DNA of 64,000 nucleotides, taken from positions 4,216,001 to 4,280,000 of the forward strand of contig NZ_PTJS01000001.1 of the NCBI RefSeq assembly GCF_002941025.1, written 5' to 3'. Of the stretch, positions 17,160 to 29,242 are shown piece after piece. The notes below the pieces were generated by a model, which was not told where the DNA came from, did no database searches, and saw only the letters and a list, made by a program, of their open reading frames with translations. Source of the stretch: Streptomyces sp. QL37. Lineage in GTDB: Bacteria; Actinomycetota; Actinomycetes; Streptomycetales; Streptomycetaceae. Positions within the stretch are counted from its first letter, which is position 1. The number at the start of each line of letters is the position of its first letter. The translations under genes were made by a program, and so were the position numbers.

Positions 17160-18590
17160 ATGGGTGAGGTCTTCGCTGGTCGGTACGAGCTGGTCGATCC
17201 GATCGGACGTGGTGGGGTCGGCGCCGTCTGGCGCGCGTGGGACCACCGGCGCCGCCGGTACGTGGCGGCCAAGGTCCTGCAGCAGAGCGACGCGCACACG
17301 CTGCTGCGCTTCGTCCGTGAGCAGGCGCTGCGGATCGAGCATCCGCATGTTCTCGCCCCGGCCAGCTGGGCCGCCGACGACGACAAGGTCCTGTTCACGA
17401 TGGATCTGGTCAGCGGTGGTTCGCTGGCCCATGTCATCGGTGACTACGGCCCGTTGCCGCCCCGCTTCGTCTGCCTCCTGCTCGACCAGCTGCTGTCCGG
17501 GCTGTCCACGGTGCACGCCGAGGGAGTCGTGCACCGCGACATCAAACCGGCCAACATCCTTATGGAGGCGACCGGTACGGGCCGTCCGCATCTGCGGCTC
17601 TCCGACTTCGGCATCTCGATGCGGAAGGGTGAACCGCGGCTCACGGAGACCAACTACGTGGTGGGCACGCCGGGTTACTTCGCGCCCGAGCAGATGATGG
17701 GAGCGGAGCCCGACTTCCCGGCGGACCTCTTCGCCGTCGGACTCGTCGCGCTCTATCTACTGCAGGGCCGGAAGCCGGACTCCAAGGCGCTGATCGAGTA
17801 CTTCGCCGCGCACGGCACCCCGGGCGCGCCCCAGGGTGTGCCGGAGCCCTTGTGGCAGGTTCTCGCCGGCCTGCTGCAGCCGGACCCGCACGCCCGTTTC
17901 CGTACGGCCACAGGTGCGCGCAAGGCGCTGACGGCAGCGGTCGAGATGCTGCCGGAGGCCGGCCCGGACGACGAGCGGGTGGAGGTGTTCGACCAGATCG
18001 GCCCGCTGCCCGCCGGATTCGGCCCCGAGGGACCCGCCACCGGCCCCGAGACACCCGGCAACGGGCCGCAGGCGCCCGCGCAGGCCGTCGGGGCTGCACC
18101 GGCCGTCGGGGCGCCACCGGTCGCGCCCCGGCCGCCGCAGCAGCCGTACGCGCCGGAGGGCCAGGGCCAGCAGCCCTACGCCCCTCCGCAGGGCACTCCG
18201 GGTCAGCAGCCGTACGCCCCTCCCTCGTCGATGTCGGAGACGGGCTCCTTCCATCTCGCGCCGCCTCCGCAGCAGCCCGCCCCGGTTCCGCACCCGGCGC
18301 AGCCTCAGACGCCGTCGTCCGCTCCCTCTCCGGCCCACGCGGCGTCCCCCTACGCCTCCGGCGCCGCCCCGGATCTCGCCCATGCCGCCACGGCCGCCGT
18401 GCCGTACGGGACCACGCCCACGCGTCCGTACACCGCCCAGCACCCGCAGGCACCGCAGAACGTCGCCCCGCCCGCCCCGCGGCCGGCCCCCGCGAAGCGG
18501 CCGGGACCGTCCCCGAAGGTGGCGGTCCCGGTGCTCGTGGTGGCGCTGATCTGCTTCGCGGTGGGGATCTGGGCACTGACCCAGGCCTGA
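17160..18590 (+). CDS. Membrane-anchored Ser/Thr protein kinase
   Basis: A 476-aa kinase. The N-terminal kinase domain (about 1-270) shows GRGGVGAVWRAW, the AAK lysine, HRDIKPANIL, DFGISM and GTPGYFAPEQ, so it looks catalytically competent. Residues about 290-450 are Pro/Gln/Ala-rich with repeats of QQPYAP. The protein ends in one membrane segment (VPVLVVALICFAVGIWAL) and a very short extracellular tail, so there is no external sensor domain, unlike PknB. I start it at ATG 17160 (MGEVFAGRYELVD); the open frame extends upstream but overlaps the HTH gene. Confidence 0.93.
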   Translation: MGEVFAGRYELVDPIGRGGVGAVWRAWDHRRRRYVAAKVLQQSDAHTLLRFVREQALRIEHPHVLAPASWAADDDKVLFTMDLVSGGSLAHVIGDYGPLPPRFVCLLLDQLLSGLSTVHAEGVVHRDIKPANILMEATGTGRPHLRLSDFGISMRKGEPRLTETNYVVGTPGYFAPEQMMGAEPDFPADLFAVGLVALYLLQGRKPDSKALIEYFAAHGTPGAPQGVPEPLWQVLAGLLQPDPHARFRTATGARKALTAAVEMLPEAGPDDERVEVFDQIGPLPAGFGPEGPATGPETPGNGPQAPAQAVGAAPAVGAPPVAPRPPQQPYAPEGQGQQPYAPPQGTPGQQPYAPPSSMSETGSFHLAPPPQQPAPVPHPAQPQTPSSAPSPAHAASPYASGAAPDLAHAATAAVPYGTTPTRPYTAQHPQAPQNVAPPAPRPAPAKRPGPSPKVAVPVLVVALICFAVGIWALTQA

Positions 18591-18668
18591 GGATCCGGGC
18601 GCTCACCCAGGTTCTGAGGACGTGGGCAGTCACTCAGGACCGAGCGCTCTCCCGGACGCCCCGGCCAC

Positions 18669-20006
18669 CTACCAGGCCTGGGGCGGACCGCCGAACGGCG
18701 GCTGCCCGCCCGCGCCCGGCGGCGCGGCGGCCGGAACCGTCCGCCGCCTGGCCAGCAGGGTCCACGCCCCGAGCCCCAGCACCAGCACGGACCCCGCGCC
18801 GATGCCCGCCGCGGCGACCATCTTCATCGTGGCGCTCTCACCGGCCTCGGGCGCGCTCCGGCCGCTCTTGGCCATGTCCCTGTCGTCGTCGGTGACTCCG
18901 AAGATCCCGGCGTCCCCCTGGTAGGGCGACGCCTTGCTGTCGTTGACGACCTTCACCTTGAGCGTCAGCCCGAGGGCCCCGTCCCCGTAGTGCTCGGCGA
19001 CCTCGGGCGAGAGCGTCACCGACAGGTAGTACCAGCCCGCGAAGCGCATGGCACTGACGTCGGCCCCCGAGTCGTAGCGGTTCTCGTACGCCACCGGGGG
19101 AAGCGGGTCCAGAGCCACCGAGTTGGGCGTGCCGGAGTACGACAGCGTCGCGTCGTCCACATGGCCGCGTGCCGGGTTCGCCAGGGCCAGCGCCAGGGCG
19201 TTGCCGAGGTACTCCGTCGACCTGCCGCTGTTGCTCAGCGCGGCCGTGGCGAAGATCTGCTGCCCCCAGTCCACAGGGACCCGGTAGAAACGAGTCTGCC
19301 CCGGCACGATGGTGTCGGCCCATTCACCGGTCTCCAGGCTGGTCGCGTCGTAGAAACCACTGCCGCCGGAGCGCTTCTGCTTCCCGGCGGGCGGCGTCGG
19401 CGAGGCGGAGGGCCAGTTCTCCGGCGCCTCGGTCGGCATCGACTTCTTGTCCTTGAGCGCCGGTTCGTTCTCGAAGCGCAGCTCCAGGTCCCAGGCATCG
19501 GGGGACGACGTCGCCTTGCTCTCCCGCTCGATCAGGACGTTGTACGTGCCGCCCGCCCCGCACGTGGTGCTGTCCTTCTCCACGGTCCGGTGGGCGTACG
19601 CGGCGATCGGACGGGGGAACTCCGCCGACTCGAAGTCCGCGTCCTCGGAGCTGCACTGGTTGTCGTCGAGGTCCCTCATGCTGATCGTGATGCCGTCGCC
19701 GTAGGCGACCTTCCCGCCGGCCTTCGGCACCGCCACGGCGGAGACGTAGGCATCCGTCCTGTCGTCGAGTTCCAGACGGTAATAGAGCTTCTGCCCCTGC
19801 TCGATGGAGCTCTTGTAGACCGACCCCGGCTTCAGCTCCTCCGCGTCGGCGTTGGACTCCGCGCCCCGGACCGTCTCCGCCGAGGGATCGAAGGCGTACG
19901 CCGCAGGGCCGTCGGCCGCGTGAGCCTGCCCCGGCAGCGCCGCCACCGCGCACACCGTCGCGATCGTCGCGAGCGTCACCCGGCCCCTGTTGCGCTGCCT
20001 GTTCAC
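18669..20006 (-). CDS. Exported membrane-anchored protein, partner and paralogue of the VWA protein
   Basis: A 445-aa protein with a signal peptide (residues 1-31, cleavage after QAHA) and a large extracytoplasmic region. One C-terminal membrane segment (about 393-415, GIGAGSVLVLGLGAWTLLA) ends in an RRR stop-transfer motif. Two internal modules carry the pattern xSIEQGQKLYYRL and DTIVPGQTRFYRV with RVPVDWGQQ, and match two modules of the upstream VWA protein. It starts at GTG overlapping that gene's stop (GTGA) behind a purine-rich GAGGGGGAG. No enzymatic motif was seen. The two proteins probably act as a complex at the cell surface. Confidence 0.88.
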   Translation of the reverse strand: MNRQRNRGRVTLATIATVCAVAALPGQAHAADGPAAYAFDPSAETVRGAESNADAEELKPGSVYKSSIEQGQKLYYRLELDDRTDAYVSAVAVPKAGGKVAYGDGITISMRDLDDNQCSSEDADFESAEFPRPIAAYAHRTVEKDSTTCGAGGTYNVLIERESKATSSPDAWDLELRFENEPALKDKKSMPTEAPENWPSASPTPPAGKQKRSGGSGFYDATSLETGEWADTIVPGQTRFYRVPVDWGQQIFATAALSNSGRSTEYLGNALALALANPARGHVDDATLSYSGTPNSVALDPLPPVAYENRYDSGADVSAMRFAGWYYLSVTLSPEVAEHYGDGALGLTLKVKVVNDSKASPYQGDAGIFGVTDDDRDMAKSGRSAPEAGESATMKMVAAAGIGAGSVLVLGLGAWTLLARRRTVPAAAPPGAGGQPPFGGPPQAW

Positions 20007-21955
20007 GCGCTCCCCCTCGTCGTCTGCGCACCTGCCCCGCGCCGGCCGCGTACGAGCCGGAACCCGGCGGTCAGAGCGACCGCGGCGCCCGCCCCGGCGG
20101 CGGCCGCGATGCCGGTCCATCCTGCCCCGCCCGTACCACCGCTGTCTGCGGCCCCCGCCGTACTGCCGTCATTGCCCGCCTTCGTACCTCCGGGCTTCTC
20201 CACCGCTGCCGGGGCCCCGTGCTCGGGACCGGCCAGCTCGTCCCCGAGGACCGCCACCCGCAGCACCACACCGATGCGCGGGTTCTCGGCGATCTCGGCC
20301 GCCTTCGCCCCCAGGGTCACCGCGATGTAGAAGTCGCCGCCGGTGTGCACGGGCCGGACCGCCGAACGGGATTCGTAGCGGTTGGTCCAGGCGACCGGGA
20401 CGGACCCCATCCGCAGCGCCGCCGGTTTCCCGCTGTACACGGCCGTCGGACGGAACTCGCCGCCGCCGTCGACCGGGAAGCGCGCCGGAGTGAACAGCTG
20501 TGTCCCGCCGTACGAGTAGGCGGCGGTGGTTCCGTCCACCGTCGGCTCGTTGGCGAACTCCACGTCGTAGCGCACCTGCTGGCCCCAGCCCGCCGGCACC
20601 CTGTACCAGAGGGTCTGCGACGGCAGGATCCGGTCCCGCCACACACCCCGGCCGAGCTCCGTGGCGTCGTTGAACCCGGTGCCGCCCCGTACGTCGCGCG
20701 GGTCGCCCGTCGGCAGCGCGGCGTGCTCTCCGCCCTTGCCGTACTCCGGCCGGGACTGCGCGGGGGTGACTCCGCCGGCCAGCGGCGGCTCCACGCCGTA
20801 CACCAACTCCAGTGGCCAACGGGCCCTGTCGGAGCCCTTCTTGCTCTGCCGTTCGACCACGAGCCAGTAGCGGCCCGCCTCGTCGCAGCCGCGGGTGCCG
20901 TCCTCCGAGCGGATACGGGACACGGCGGAGGTCAGCGGCGTCGCGCCCTCCTGCTGGAGGAAGCGCTCCGTGTCCGAGTCACAGGTGGAGGCGCCGTCGC
21001 CGTACGCCAGACCGGTGCTCAGGGCATCGAGGCTGTCGACGGCCGCGCCGGGCTGGGGCACCGCGGTGGCCGCGAAGCCGACGGTGGAGACCGCGTCCAG
21101 GCTCACGGCGTAGTACCGCTTCTCGCCGGGCCCGATGGTGTCCAGATACTGGCCGGGGGCCATGGAGGGGGCCGTCACCGTGGTGGCCCCTCCCTCGACC
21201 GGCTCGCCCTTCAACCGGTAGCCCCCGGCCGAGAGCTGGGCGGACCGCTGGAGCTGGCGGGCGAGCGCCTCCGCGTCCGGCGCGTCGTAGTAGCGCCCGT
21301 TGCCCGCCTCCGCGACGCACTCCAGCTGCTCGCGGGCAGCCCCCTCGACCTGGAAGCCCACGGTGTCGATCCGCAGCCCGGCGCCCTCCCTGCCGAGCTG
21401 CTCGGCCACCTCGCACGGGGGCGGCGTGCCGCAGTTGTCCTCGCCGTCGGAGATCAGAAGGATCGTGCTGGTCCCGACACCACCGTCCGAGGGCTCGGGA
21501 AGGTCTTCGGCGGCCTTGCGCAGGGACAGCCCGATCGGGGTGTCCCCCCGGGGCTGTACGCCCGCGACGGCCTTCTTCATGGCGGCCCGGTCCAGTGCGC
21601 TCACCGGGCGCACGAGCCGGGTGTCCGTGCAACCGTGGGGCCGGTCGGCGCCGTACACGCGCAGGCCGGCCGGATGTCCGTCGGGCAGCGCGTCGACCAC
21701 GGTCCCCACGGCCGTGCGCGCGCTCTCCATCCGGGTCCGGCCCGTGCCGTCGTCGTCCGCCATGGAGCCCGAGGAGTCGAGCACCATGACGAGACTGCCC
21801 CTGCCCGAACCGGCCCGCTCCGCGCCCTCCCCGGCCGCCGGTGCGGACGCCACGGCGGGCAGCACCGTCGCCACCAGGGCGAACAGCGCCCCGCCGGCCA
21901 TGACCGCTGTCCTCACCCCGCGGCGGTACGTCGCCGCTCTCGTGCGTGCGTTCAC
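20003..21955 (-). CDS. Exported von Willebrand factor A domain protein, membrane-anchored
   Basis: A 650-aa protein. It has a signal peptide (about 1-40). Its VWA domain (about 50-240) has an intact metal site: DSSGS with D60, S62, S64, then T139 in GDTPIG and D170 in LISDGED. After this come two modules with DTIGPGEKRYYAV and DRILPSQTLWYRV followed by RVPAGWGQQ. A Gly/Ala-rich stretch leads to a C-terminal membrane segment and an Arg-rich tail. I chose GTG 21955 because GAGGGGG precedes it; upstream in-frame codons are less plausible. VWA metal sites usually bind a protein ligand. Its overlap with the paralogous partner gene points to a two-component surface complex of unknown role. Confidence 0.88.
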   Translation of the reverse strand: MNARTRAATYRRGVRTAVMAGGALFALVATVLPAVASAPAAGEGAERAGSGRGSLVMVLDSSGSMADDDGTGRTRMESARTAVGTVVDALPDGHPAGLRVYGADRPHGCTDTRLVRPVSALDRAAMKKAVAGVQPRGDTPIGLSLRKAAEDLPEPSDGGVGTSTILLISDGEDNCGTPPPCEVAEQLGREGAGLRIDTVGFQVEGAAREQLECVAEAGNGRYYDAPDAEALARQLQRSAQLSAGGYRLKGEPVEGGATTVTAPSMAPGQYLDTIGPGEKRYYAVSLDAVSTVGFAATAVPQPGAAVDSLDALSTGLAYGDGASTCDSDTERFLQQEGATPLTSAVSRIRSEDGTRGCDEAGRYWLVVERQSKKGSDRARWPLELVYGVEPPLAGGVTPAQSRPEYGKGGEHAALPTGDPRDVRGGTGFNDATELGRGVWRDRILPSQTLWYRVPAGWGQQVRYDVEFANEPTVDGTTAAYSYGGTQLFTPARFPVDGGGEFRPTAVYSGKPAALRMGSVPVAWTNRYESRSAVRPVHTGGDFYIAVTLGAKAAEIAENPRIGVVLRVAVLGDELAGPEHGAPAAVEKPGGTKAGNDGSTAGAADSGGTGGAGWTGIAAAAGAGAAVALTAGFRLVRGRRGAGAQTTRGSA

Positions 21956-22076
21956 CGAATCCCCCTCGGTCACCCGTCCATCACCATTGCTTTGCTCATG
22001 CAATCTAGTGATTTGCTTAGGTGAACTCAAGGGTGTGGCCGTCACGGTCCCGCAACAGCGGGCCCCGGGCAGCAGA

Positions 22077-22105
22077 AAGCCCCGGCCGCTCGGCGGCCGG
22101 GGCTT
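22077..22105 (-). terminator. Terminator downstream of DLW-39 gene
   Basis: Perfect 13-bp inverted repeat AAGCCCCGGCCGC (22077-22089 with 22093-22105), 3-nt loop, 18 bp past the DLW-39 stop. T/A-rich ends flank it. Confidence 0.8.
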
Positions 22106-22123
22106 CTAGCAGACTGTTCCGTC

Positions 22124-22258
22124 TCACACACCTGAACCTGCGGGCACGGAGTCGGTCGCCTCCGTCCACAGATCCTGCTCGGCGCGATCCGCCTGGATCT
22201 GGCGGTACACGAGGAGCCCGCCGATGGCGGCCAGTGCGACCAGGAGAAGCTTCTTCAC
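22124..22258 (-). CDS. DLW-39 family small membrane protein
   Basis: A 44-aa protein (KKLLLVALAAIGGLLVYRQI, then QADRAEQDLWTEATDS). It has one N-terminal membrane segment and a short polar tail with the DLW motif that names the family. It starts at GTG 22258 with GAGG 8 bp upstream; a longer in-frame start at 22312 lacks this. The family is widespread in actinobacteria near gyrA and tRNA-Ile; function unknown. Confidence 0.88.
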   Translation of the reverse strand: MKKLLLVALAAIGGLLVYRQIQADRAEQDLWTEATDSVPAGSGV

Positions 22259-22539
22259 CGCGCGACCTCGTCTTTCCTTGACGTAAGGGACTTCTGCCGC
22301 CCGACTATACACACCGACCGATACCGATCGGTGACCTCCCCGGCACCCGGTCTGCGCATGCTCCGGACCCCTGTCGAGCCCCCTCGGGACCCCTGAGGAC
22401 GGTTTTCCGAGCCGGTTGAACCATAAGAGTGGTGTTCATCGGAAGATCGGCGCACCGGGGGCGTCGGTCCCGGTTTCCAGGGTCCGGATCCACATCATCG
22501 GAAAGGTAAGCAAACCGGACCACCTGAAAGCGAGGGGCC

Positions 22540-22899
22540 ATGAGCACCTTCAGGGTCAAGAGCATCTGGACCGCCTTCATCACCGCCTTCTTCGCGCTTC
22601 TCGCGTCGCTGGGCCTCGCCACCGCCCAGGCCACGGCCGCGGAGCCGGCGGTCACGAGCCACGAGCACATGGGTGCGAACCCGGCAACCGCGACCACGCC
22701 GTCGGTACGATGGACCCTTCCGCGTGACAGGGCGCTGCCACCCACGATGAAGCAGCGCATCCGCGCCGAGGCGCACGGCTCCTCACCCGCCACCCGCCAG
22801 CTGTCCGCCGACACCACGGACGCCGCCCAGGCGACGAACAGCACCCGCTCCGCCCACAGCGCCGCACCTGCCGGGGACTCGGCCCCGCTGCCACCCTGA
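22540..22899 (+). CDS. Small secreted Ala/Thr-rich protein
   Basis: A 119-aa protein. It has a signal peptide (about 1-34: MSTFRVKSIWTAFITAFFAL, cleavage near TATA-AE). A short polar mature part follows, rich in Ala, Thr, Ser and His, without a recognisable fold. The ATG follows GCGAGGGG. It may belong to a Streptomyces-only DUF family (DUF6344 is possible, not confirmed). No cysteines are present. It is divergent from DLW-39. Confidence 0.75.
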   Translation: MSTFRVKSIWTAFITAFFALLASLGLATAQATAAEPAVTSHEHMGANPATATTPSVRWTLPRDRALPPTMKQRIRAEAHGSSPATRQLSADTTDAAQATNSTRSAHSAAPAGDSAPLPP

Positions 22900-23220
22900 G
22901 GGCGCCGCACACGCCACCCAGGCCCCTGGTCCGGTTCACACCGGCGGGGGCCTTTTCCATGCGCCCGCCCGCGCCCCGCCGAGCCCGGCCGGGGGGAGAG
23001 CCTCCGGGGGCGTCCCGGGACGGCATCCGGCTTCTCTCCCGGGCTGGGCCGGTGGACGTCCGGGGCCGTGCCGGTGAACGTCTCTCCTCCGGGGCGACCC
23101 CGGGAGGGTGTCCGGCTTCTCTCCCGGACGGCCCGGAGGGCGTCCTGTCCGCCGGGACGGCACCGGGCGAGTGGTCGGGTCACAATCACCGGCCGGCTCC
23201 GCCCGCCCTCGCACATGCAG
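22900..23220. repeat. Gene-free G+C-rich gap with a 17-bp direct repeat
   Basis: No gene can be supported between the small secreted protein and tRNA-Ile. A 17-bp sequence TCCGGCTTCTCTCCCGG occurs twice in direct orientation (23026-23042 and 23111-23127), inside longer imperfect copies of a phrase built from GGACG, TCCGG and CTCCCGG. Minus-strand frames across it are low-complexity shadows. It may be decayed repeat DNA. Confidence 0.5.
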
Positions 23221-23252
23221 AAGGCCCCCCACCGTTTCCGGTGAGGGGCCTT
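23221..23252 (-). terminator. Terminator downstream of tRNA-Ile
   Basis: A 14-bp stem with one mismatch, AAGGCCCC...CACCG (23221-23234 with 23239-23252), starting 5 bp past the CCA end of the minus-strand tRNA-Ile. Confidence 0.75.
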
Positions 23253-23257
23253 CGTGC

Positions 23258-23334
23258 TGGTGGGGCTAACAGGATTTGAACCTGTGGCCTCATCCTTATC
23301 AGGGATGCGCTCTAACCAACTGAGCTATAGCCCC
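23258..23334 (-). tRNA. tRNA-Ile (anticodon GAT), CCA encoded
   Basis: From 23334 down: acceptor GGGGCTA, D arm AGCTCAGTTGGTTAGAGC, anticodon loop CTGATAAG (GAT), T arm GGTTCAAATCC and 3' acceptor TAGCCCC-A. The CCA end is encoded (23258-23260), unlike in the other two tRNAs here. It sits directly upstream of nothing on its strand but downstream of the DUF3566 gene, and probably has its own promoter in 23335-23405. Confidence 0.96.
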
Positions 23335-23405
23335 GCCGCGCTGCTGCGCTGACTTCTGAAGATTAGCGCACGTCGGGGCCAGTCCCAAAATCGATACCCG
23401 GCGCC

Positions 23406-24092
23406 CTACTCGTCCTCGGCGAGAGTGAGCTCCACACCGCCGACGAAGCCGGCCGACAGGTTGTAGATGAACGCGCCCAGCGTCGCCAGCGCGGTGGCCA
23501 GCACCACGTCGATCACGGCGATGACCGACGTGAAGATGAGGACGCGCGGCAGCGACAGGAACGACTGCAGGTCGAAGCCGTTGCTCTCGTTCGAGCCGGT
23601 GGCCTCACTGATCGTGCCGCCCACGGTCTCGAAGACGCCCATCGCGTCCATGACCATCCACAGCACGGCGGCCGCGACCACCGTGCAGATGCCGAGCGCG
23701 ATGGAGAGCAGGAAGCTGACCTTCATCACCGACCACGGATCGGCCTTCGCCACCCGCAGTCGCGCCTTACGGGTACGCGGAGTGGTCCGCGCCCCGGTCC
23801 GGGGCAGCCGGGTCGCCTGCGCCCCGCCCACGCCCTGTACACCGCCCTGCGTGCCGCCGCCCTGCGTACCGCCCGCAGGGGACTGGTACGCCTGCGGCGG
23901 GTGGTAAGGGCCCGCCTGTCCCGCCGCGGGCTCACGCTCGCCGGGCAACGGCCCGGTCGCGTAACCCTCGTACTGCGGCTGAGGTCCCCGAGTGTCCGTC
24001 ACAGTGCCCCCTTGGGAGTCCGTGGCAGGGCCACGGGCGCCGTGCGCGCCTGCTCCGGAAGCGGCCGAACCGGCGCCCGTGGCTCCACTCAC
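23406..24092 (-). CDS. DUF3566 transmembrane protein
   Basis: A 228-aa protein. The first ~110 residues are Gly/Ala/Pro/Gln-rich and cytoplasmic. A KADPWSVMKVSFLL motif leads into two membrane segments (about 130-152 and 185-212). The end (GGVELTLAEDE) matches DUF3566. The GTG start lies 3 bp after the gyrA stop, with GAGGAG inside the last gyrA codons, so it is co-translated with gyrA. Mycobacteria have the same neighbour downstream of gyrA. Function unknown. Confidence 0.92.
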   Translation of the reverse strand: MSGATGAGSAASGAGAHGARGPATDSQGGTVTDTRGPQPQYEGYATGPLPGEREPAAGQAGPYHPPQAYQSPAGGTQGGGTQGGVQGVGGAQATRLPRTGARTTPRTRKARLRVAKADPWSVMKVSFLLSIALGICTVVAAAVLWMVMDAMGVFETVGGTISEATGSNESNGFDLQSFLSLPRVLIFTSVIAVIDVVLATALATLGAFIYNLSAGFVGGVELTLAEDE

Positions 24093-24095
24093 GCT

Positions 24096-26723
24096 TTACT
24101 CCTCGTGCTCCCCGGCCGAGGGCGCCGTGCCCTCGACTGTGCCCTCGACCACGCTCGCGGCATCGGCCTCGACCGTGGCGCCTTCGGCCTCATCGGTCCC
24201 GTCGACCTCTTCGGCCTCACGACCGGCCTCGGCGTTGCGCGCGATGCCGACGACGGCATCACGCTTGCCCAGATTGATCAGTTGGACGCCCATGGTGTCA
24301 CGGCCCGTCTCCCTGACTTCATTGACTCGCGTACGAATCACACCACCGCCGAGCGTGATGGCGAGGATCTCGTCCGCTTCCTCCACCACCAGCGCGCCGA
24401 CGAGCGATCCGCGGTCCTCGACGATCTTGGCGGCCTTGATGCCCAGACCACCACGACCCTGGACGCGGTACTCGTCCACCGCGGTCCGCTTCGCGTACCC
24501 GCCGTCGGTGGCAGTGAACACGAACGTACCGGGCCGGACAACATTCATCGAGAGCAGTTCGTCGCCCTCGCGGAAACTCATGCCCTTCACGCCCGAGGTG
24601 GCGCGGCCCATCGGGCGCAGCGCGTCGTCCGTCGCCGTGAACCTGATCGACTGGGCCTTCCTGCTGATGAGCAGCAGATCGTCCTCGGCCGACACCAGCT
24701 CGGCGCCGATCAGTTCGTCGTCGCTGCCGTCCTGGGTCTCCCGCAGGTTGATCGCGATGACACCGCCCGAACGCGGGGAGTCGTAGTCCTTCAGCGCGGT
24801 CTTCTTCACCAGACCGCCCTTCGTGGCCAGGATCAGATAGGGCGCGGCCTCGTAGTCGCGGATCGCCAGGATCTGTGCGATCTGCTCGTCCGGCTGGAAC
24901 GCCAGCAGGTTCGCGACGTGCTGGCCACGCGCGTCCCGGCCGGCATCCGGCAGTTCGTACGCCTTGGCCCGGTAGACCCGGCCCTTGTTCGTGAAGAACA
25001 GCAGCCAGTGATGGGTCGTCGACACGAAGAAGTGGTCGACGATGTCGTCTTCCCTGAGCTTCGTGCCCCGCACGCCCTTGCCGCCGCGCTTCTGCGAGCG
25101 GTAGTCGTCCGTCTTGGTCCGCTTGACGTAGCCGCCGCGCGAGATGGTGACGACGATGTCTTCCTCGGCGATCAGGTCCTCGATGGACATGTCGCCGTCG
25201 AAGGGGACCAGCTTGGAGCGCCGGTCGTCGCCGAACTTGTCGACGAGCGCCGCCAGCTCCTCGCTGACGATCTGACGCTGCTTCGCGGGCGAGGCCAGGA
25301 TCTCGTTGTACTCGTTGATCTTCGCCTGGAGCTCGTCGTGCTCGGCGGTGATCTTCTGGTGCTCCAGCGCGGCCAGGCGGCGCAGCTGCATCTCCAGGAT
25401 CGCGTTCGCCTGGAGCTCGTCGATCTCCAGCAGGCCCATCAGGCCCTCGCGCGCGATCTCCACGGTGTTGCTGCGCCGGATGAGCGCGATGACCTCGTCG
25501 ATCGCGTCCAGCGCCTTGAGCAGACCGCGCAGGATGTGCGCCCGCTCCTCGGCCTTGCGCAGCCGGAACTTCGTACGCCGGACGATGACCTCGATCTGGT
25601 GCGTCACCCAGTGGCGGATGAACGCGTCGATCGACAGCGTGCGCGGCACCCCGTCGACGAGGGCCAGCATGTTCGCGCCGAAGTTCGACTGCAGGTCGGT
25701 GTGCTTGTAGAGGTTGTTCAGCACGACCTTGGCGACCGCGTCGCGCTTCAGCACGACGACCAGGCGCTGGCCCGTACGCGAGGACGTCTCGTCCCGGACG
25801 TCCGCGATGCCGCCGACCTTGCCGTCCTTCACGAGGTCGGCGATCTTCTGCGCGAGGTTGTCGGGGTTGGTCTGGTACGGGAGCTCCGTGACGACCAGGC
25901 ACTGCCTGTTCTGGATCTCCTCGACCGCGACGACCGCCCGCATCGTGATCGAGCCACGGCCCGTGCGGTACGCCTCCTCGATGCCCTTGCGGCCGACGAC
26001 CAGCGCGCCGGTCGGGAAGTCCGGGCCCTTGATCCGCTCGATGAGGGCGTCCAGGAGCTCCTCGTGCGAGGCCTCCGGGTGCTCCAGGTACCACTGCGCG
26101 CCGGCGGCGACCTCGCGCAGGTTGTGCGGCGGGATGTTGGTCGCCATACCGACCGCGATGCCCGCGGAACCGTTCACCAGGAGGTTCGGGAAGCGCGCCG
26201 GCAGGACCGTCGGCTCCTGGTTGCGGCCGTCGTAGTTGTCCTGGAAGTCGACGGTCTCCTCGTCGATGTCCCGGACCATCTCCATGGACAGCGGCATCAT
26301 CTTGCACTCGGTGTACCGCATGGCCGCGGCCGGGTCGTTGCCCGGGGAGCCGAAGTTGCCGTTGGAGTCCACCAGCGGCATGCGCATCGACCAGTGCTGC
26401 GCCAGTCGCACGAGCGCGTCGTAGATCGAGGAGTCGCCGTGCGGGTGGTACGTACCCATGACGTCACCGACGACGCGGGCGCACTTGTAGAAGCCCTTCT
26501 CGGGCCGGTAGCCGCCGTCGTACATCGCGTAGAGCACCCGGCGGTGGACGGGCTTCAGACCGTCCCGCACGTCGGGCAGGGCACGCGACACGATGACGGA
26601 CATCGCGTAGTCGAGGTAGGAGCGCTGCATCTCCGTCTCGAGCCCCACGGGCTCGACACGCATACCCACGCCCGGGACGGCGGGCTCCTCTTCGGGCATC
26701 ACAGGGGTGTTCTCGTCGGCCAT
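24096..26723 (-). CDS. gyrA: DNA gyrase subunit A
   Basis: An 875-aa subunit that cleaves and religates DNA during negative supercoiling. Motifs include [19 protein letters not shown], the catalytic tyrosine Y137 in AMRYTE, and the quinolone-determining stretch HGDSSIYD with serine 98 and aspartate 102 at the usual sensitive positions. The GyrA box is QKRGGKG in the C-terminal domain. The last ~45 residues are acidic (rich in Glu and Ala). It lies 46 bp after gyrB and is probably transcribed with it. No resistance-type substitution is seen in the quinolone region. Confidence 0.98.
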   Translation of the reverse strand: MADENTPVMPEEEPAVPGVGMRVEPVGLETEMQRSYLDYAMSVIVSRALPDVRDGLKPVHRRVLYAMYDGGYRPEKGFYKCARVVGDVMGTYHPHGDSSIYDALVRLAQHWSMRMPLVDSNGNFGSPGNDPAAAMRYTECKMMPLSMEMVRDIDEETVDFQDNYDGRNQEPTVLPARFPNLLVNGSAGIAVGMATNIPPHNLREVAAGAQWYLEHPEASHEELLDALIERIKGPDFPTGALVVGRKGIEEAYRTGRGSITMRAVVAVEEIQNRQCLVVTELPYQTNPDNLAQKIADLVKDGKVGGIADVRDETSSRTGQRLVVVLKRDAVAKVVLNNLYKHTDLQSNFGANMLALVDGVPRTLSIDAFIRHWVTHQIEVIVRRTKFRLRKAEERAHILRGLLKALDAIDEVIALIRRSNTVEIAREGLMGLLEIDELQANAILEMQLRRLAALEHQKITAEHDELQAKINEYNEILASPAKQRQIVSEELAALVDKFGDDRRSKLVPFDGDMSIEDLIAEEDIVVTISRGGYVKRTKTDDYRSQKRGGKGVRGTKLREDDIVDHFFVSTTHHWLLFFTNKGRVYRAKAYELPDAGRDARGQHVANLLAFQPDEQIAQILAIRDYEAAPYLILATKGGLVKKTALKDYDSPRSGGVIAINLRETQDGSDDELIGAELVSAEDDLLLISRKAQSIRFTATDDALRPMGRATSGVKGMSFREGDELLSMNVVRPGTFVFTATDGGYAKRTAVDEYRVQGRGGLGIKAAKIVEDRGSLVGALVVEEADEILAITLGGGVIRTRVNEVRETGRDTMGVQLINLGKRDAVVGIARNAEAGREAEEVDGTDEAEGATVEADAASVVEGTVEGTAPSAGEHEE

Positions 26724-26769
26724 TGCTGGTCAAAGTCCTTTCGCGCTGCGGCTTGCTTGTACGGCCGAC

Positions 26770-29242
<2,473 letters not shown>

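Noticed and set aside
24096..26723. Quinolone-resistance substitution in gyrA
   Set aside because: The sensitive-type Ser and Asp are both present in HGDSSIYD.
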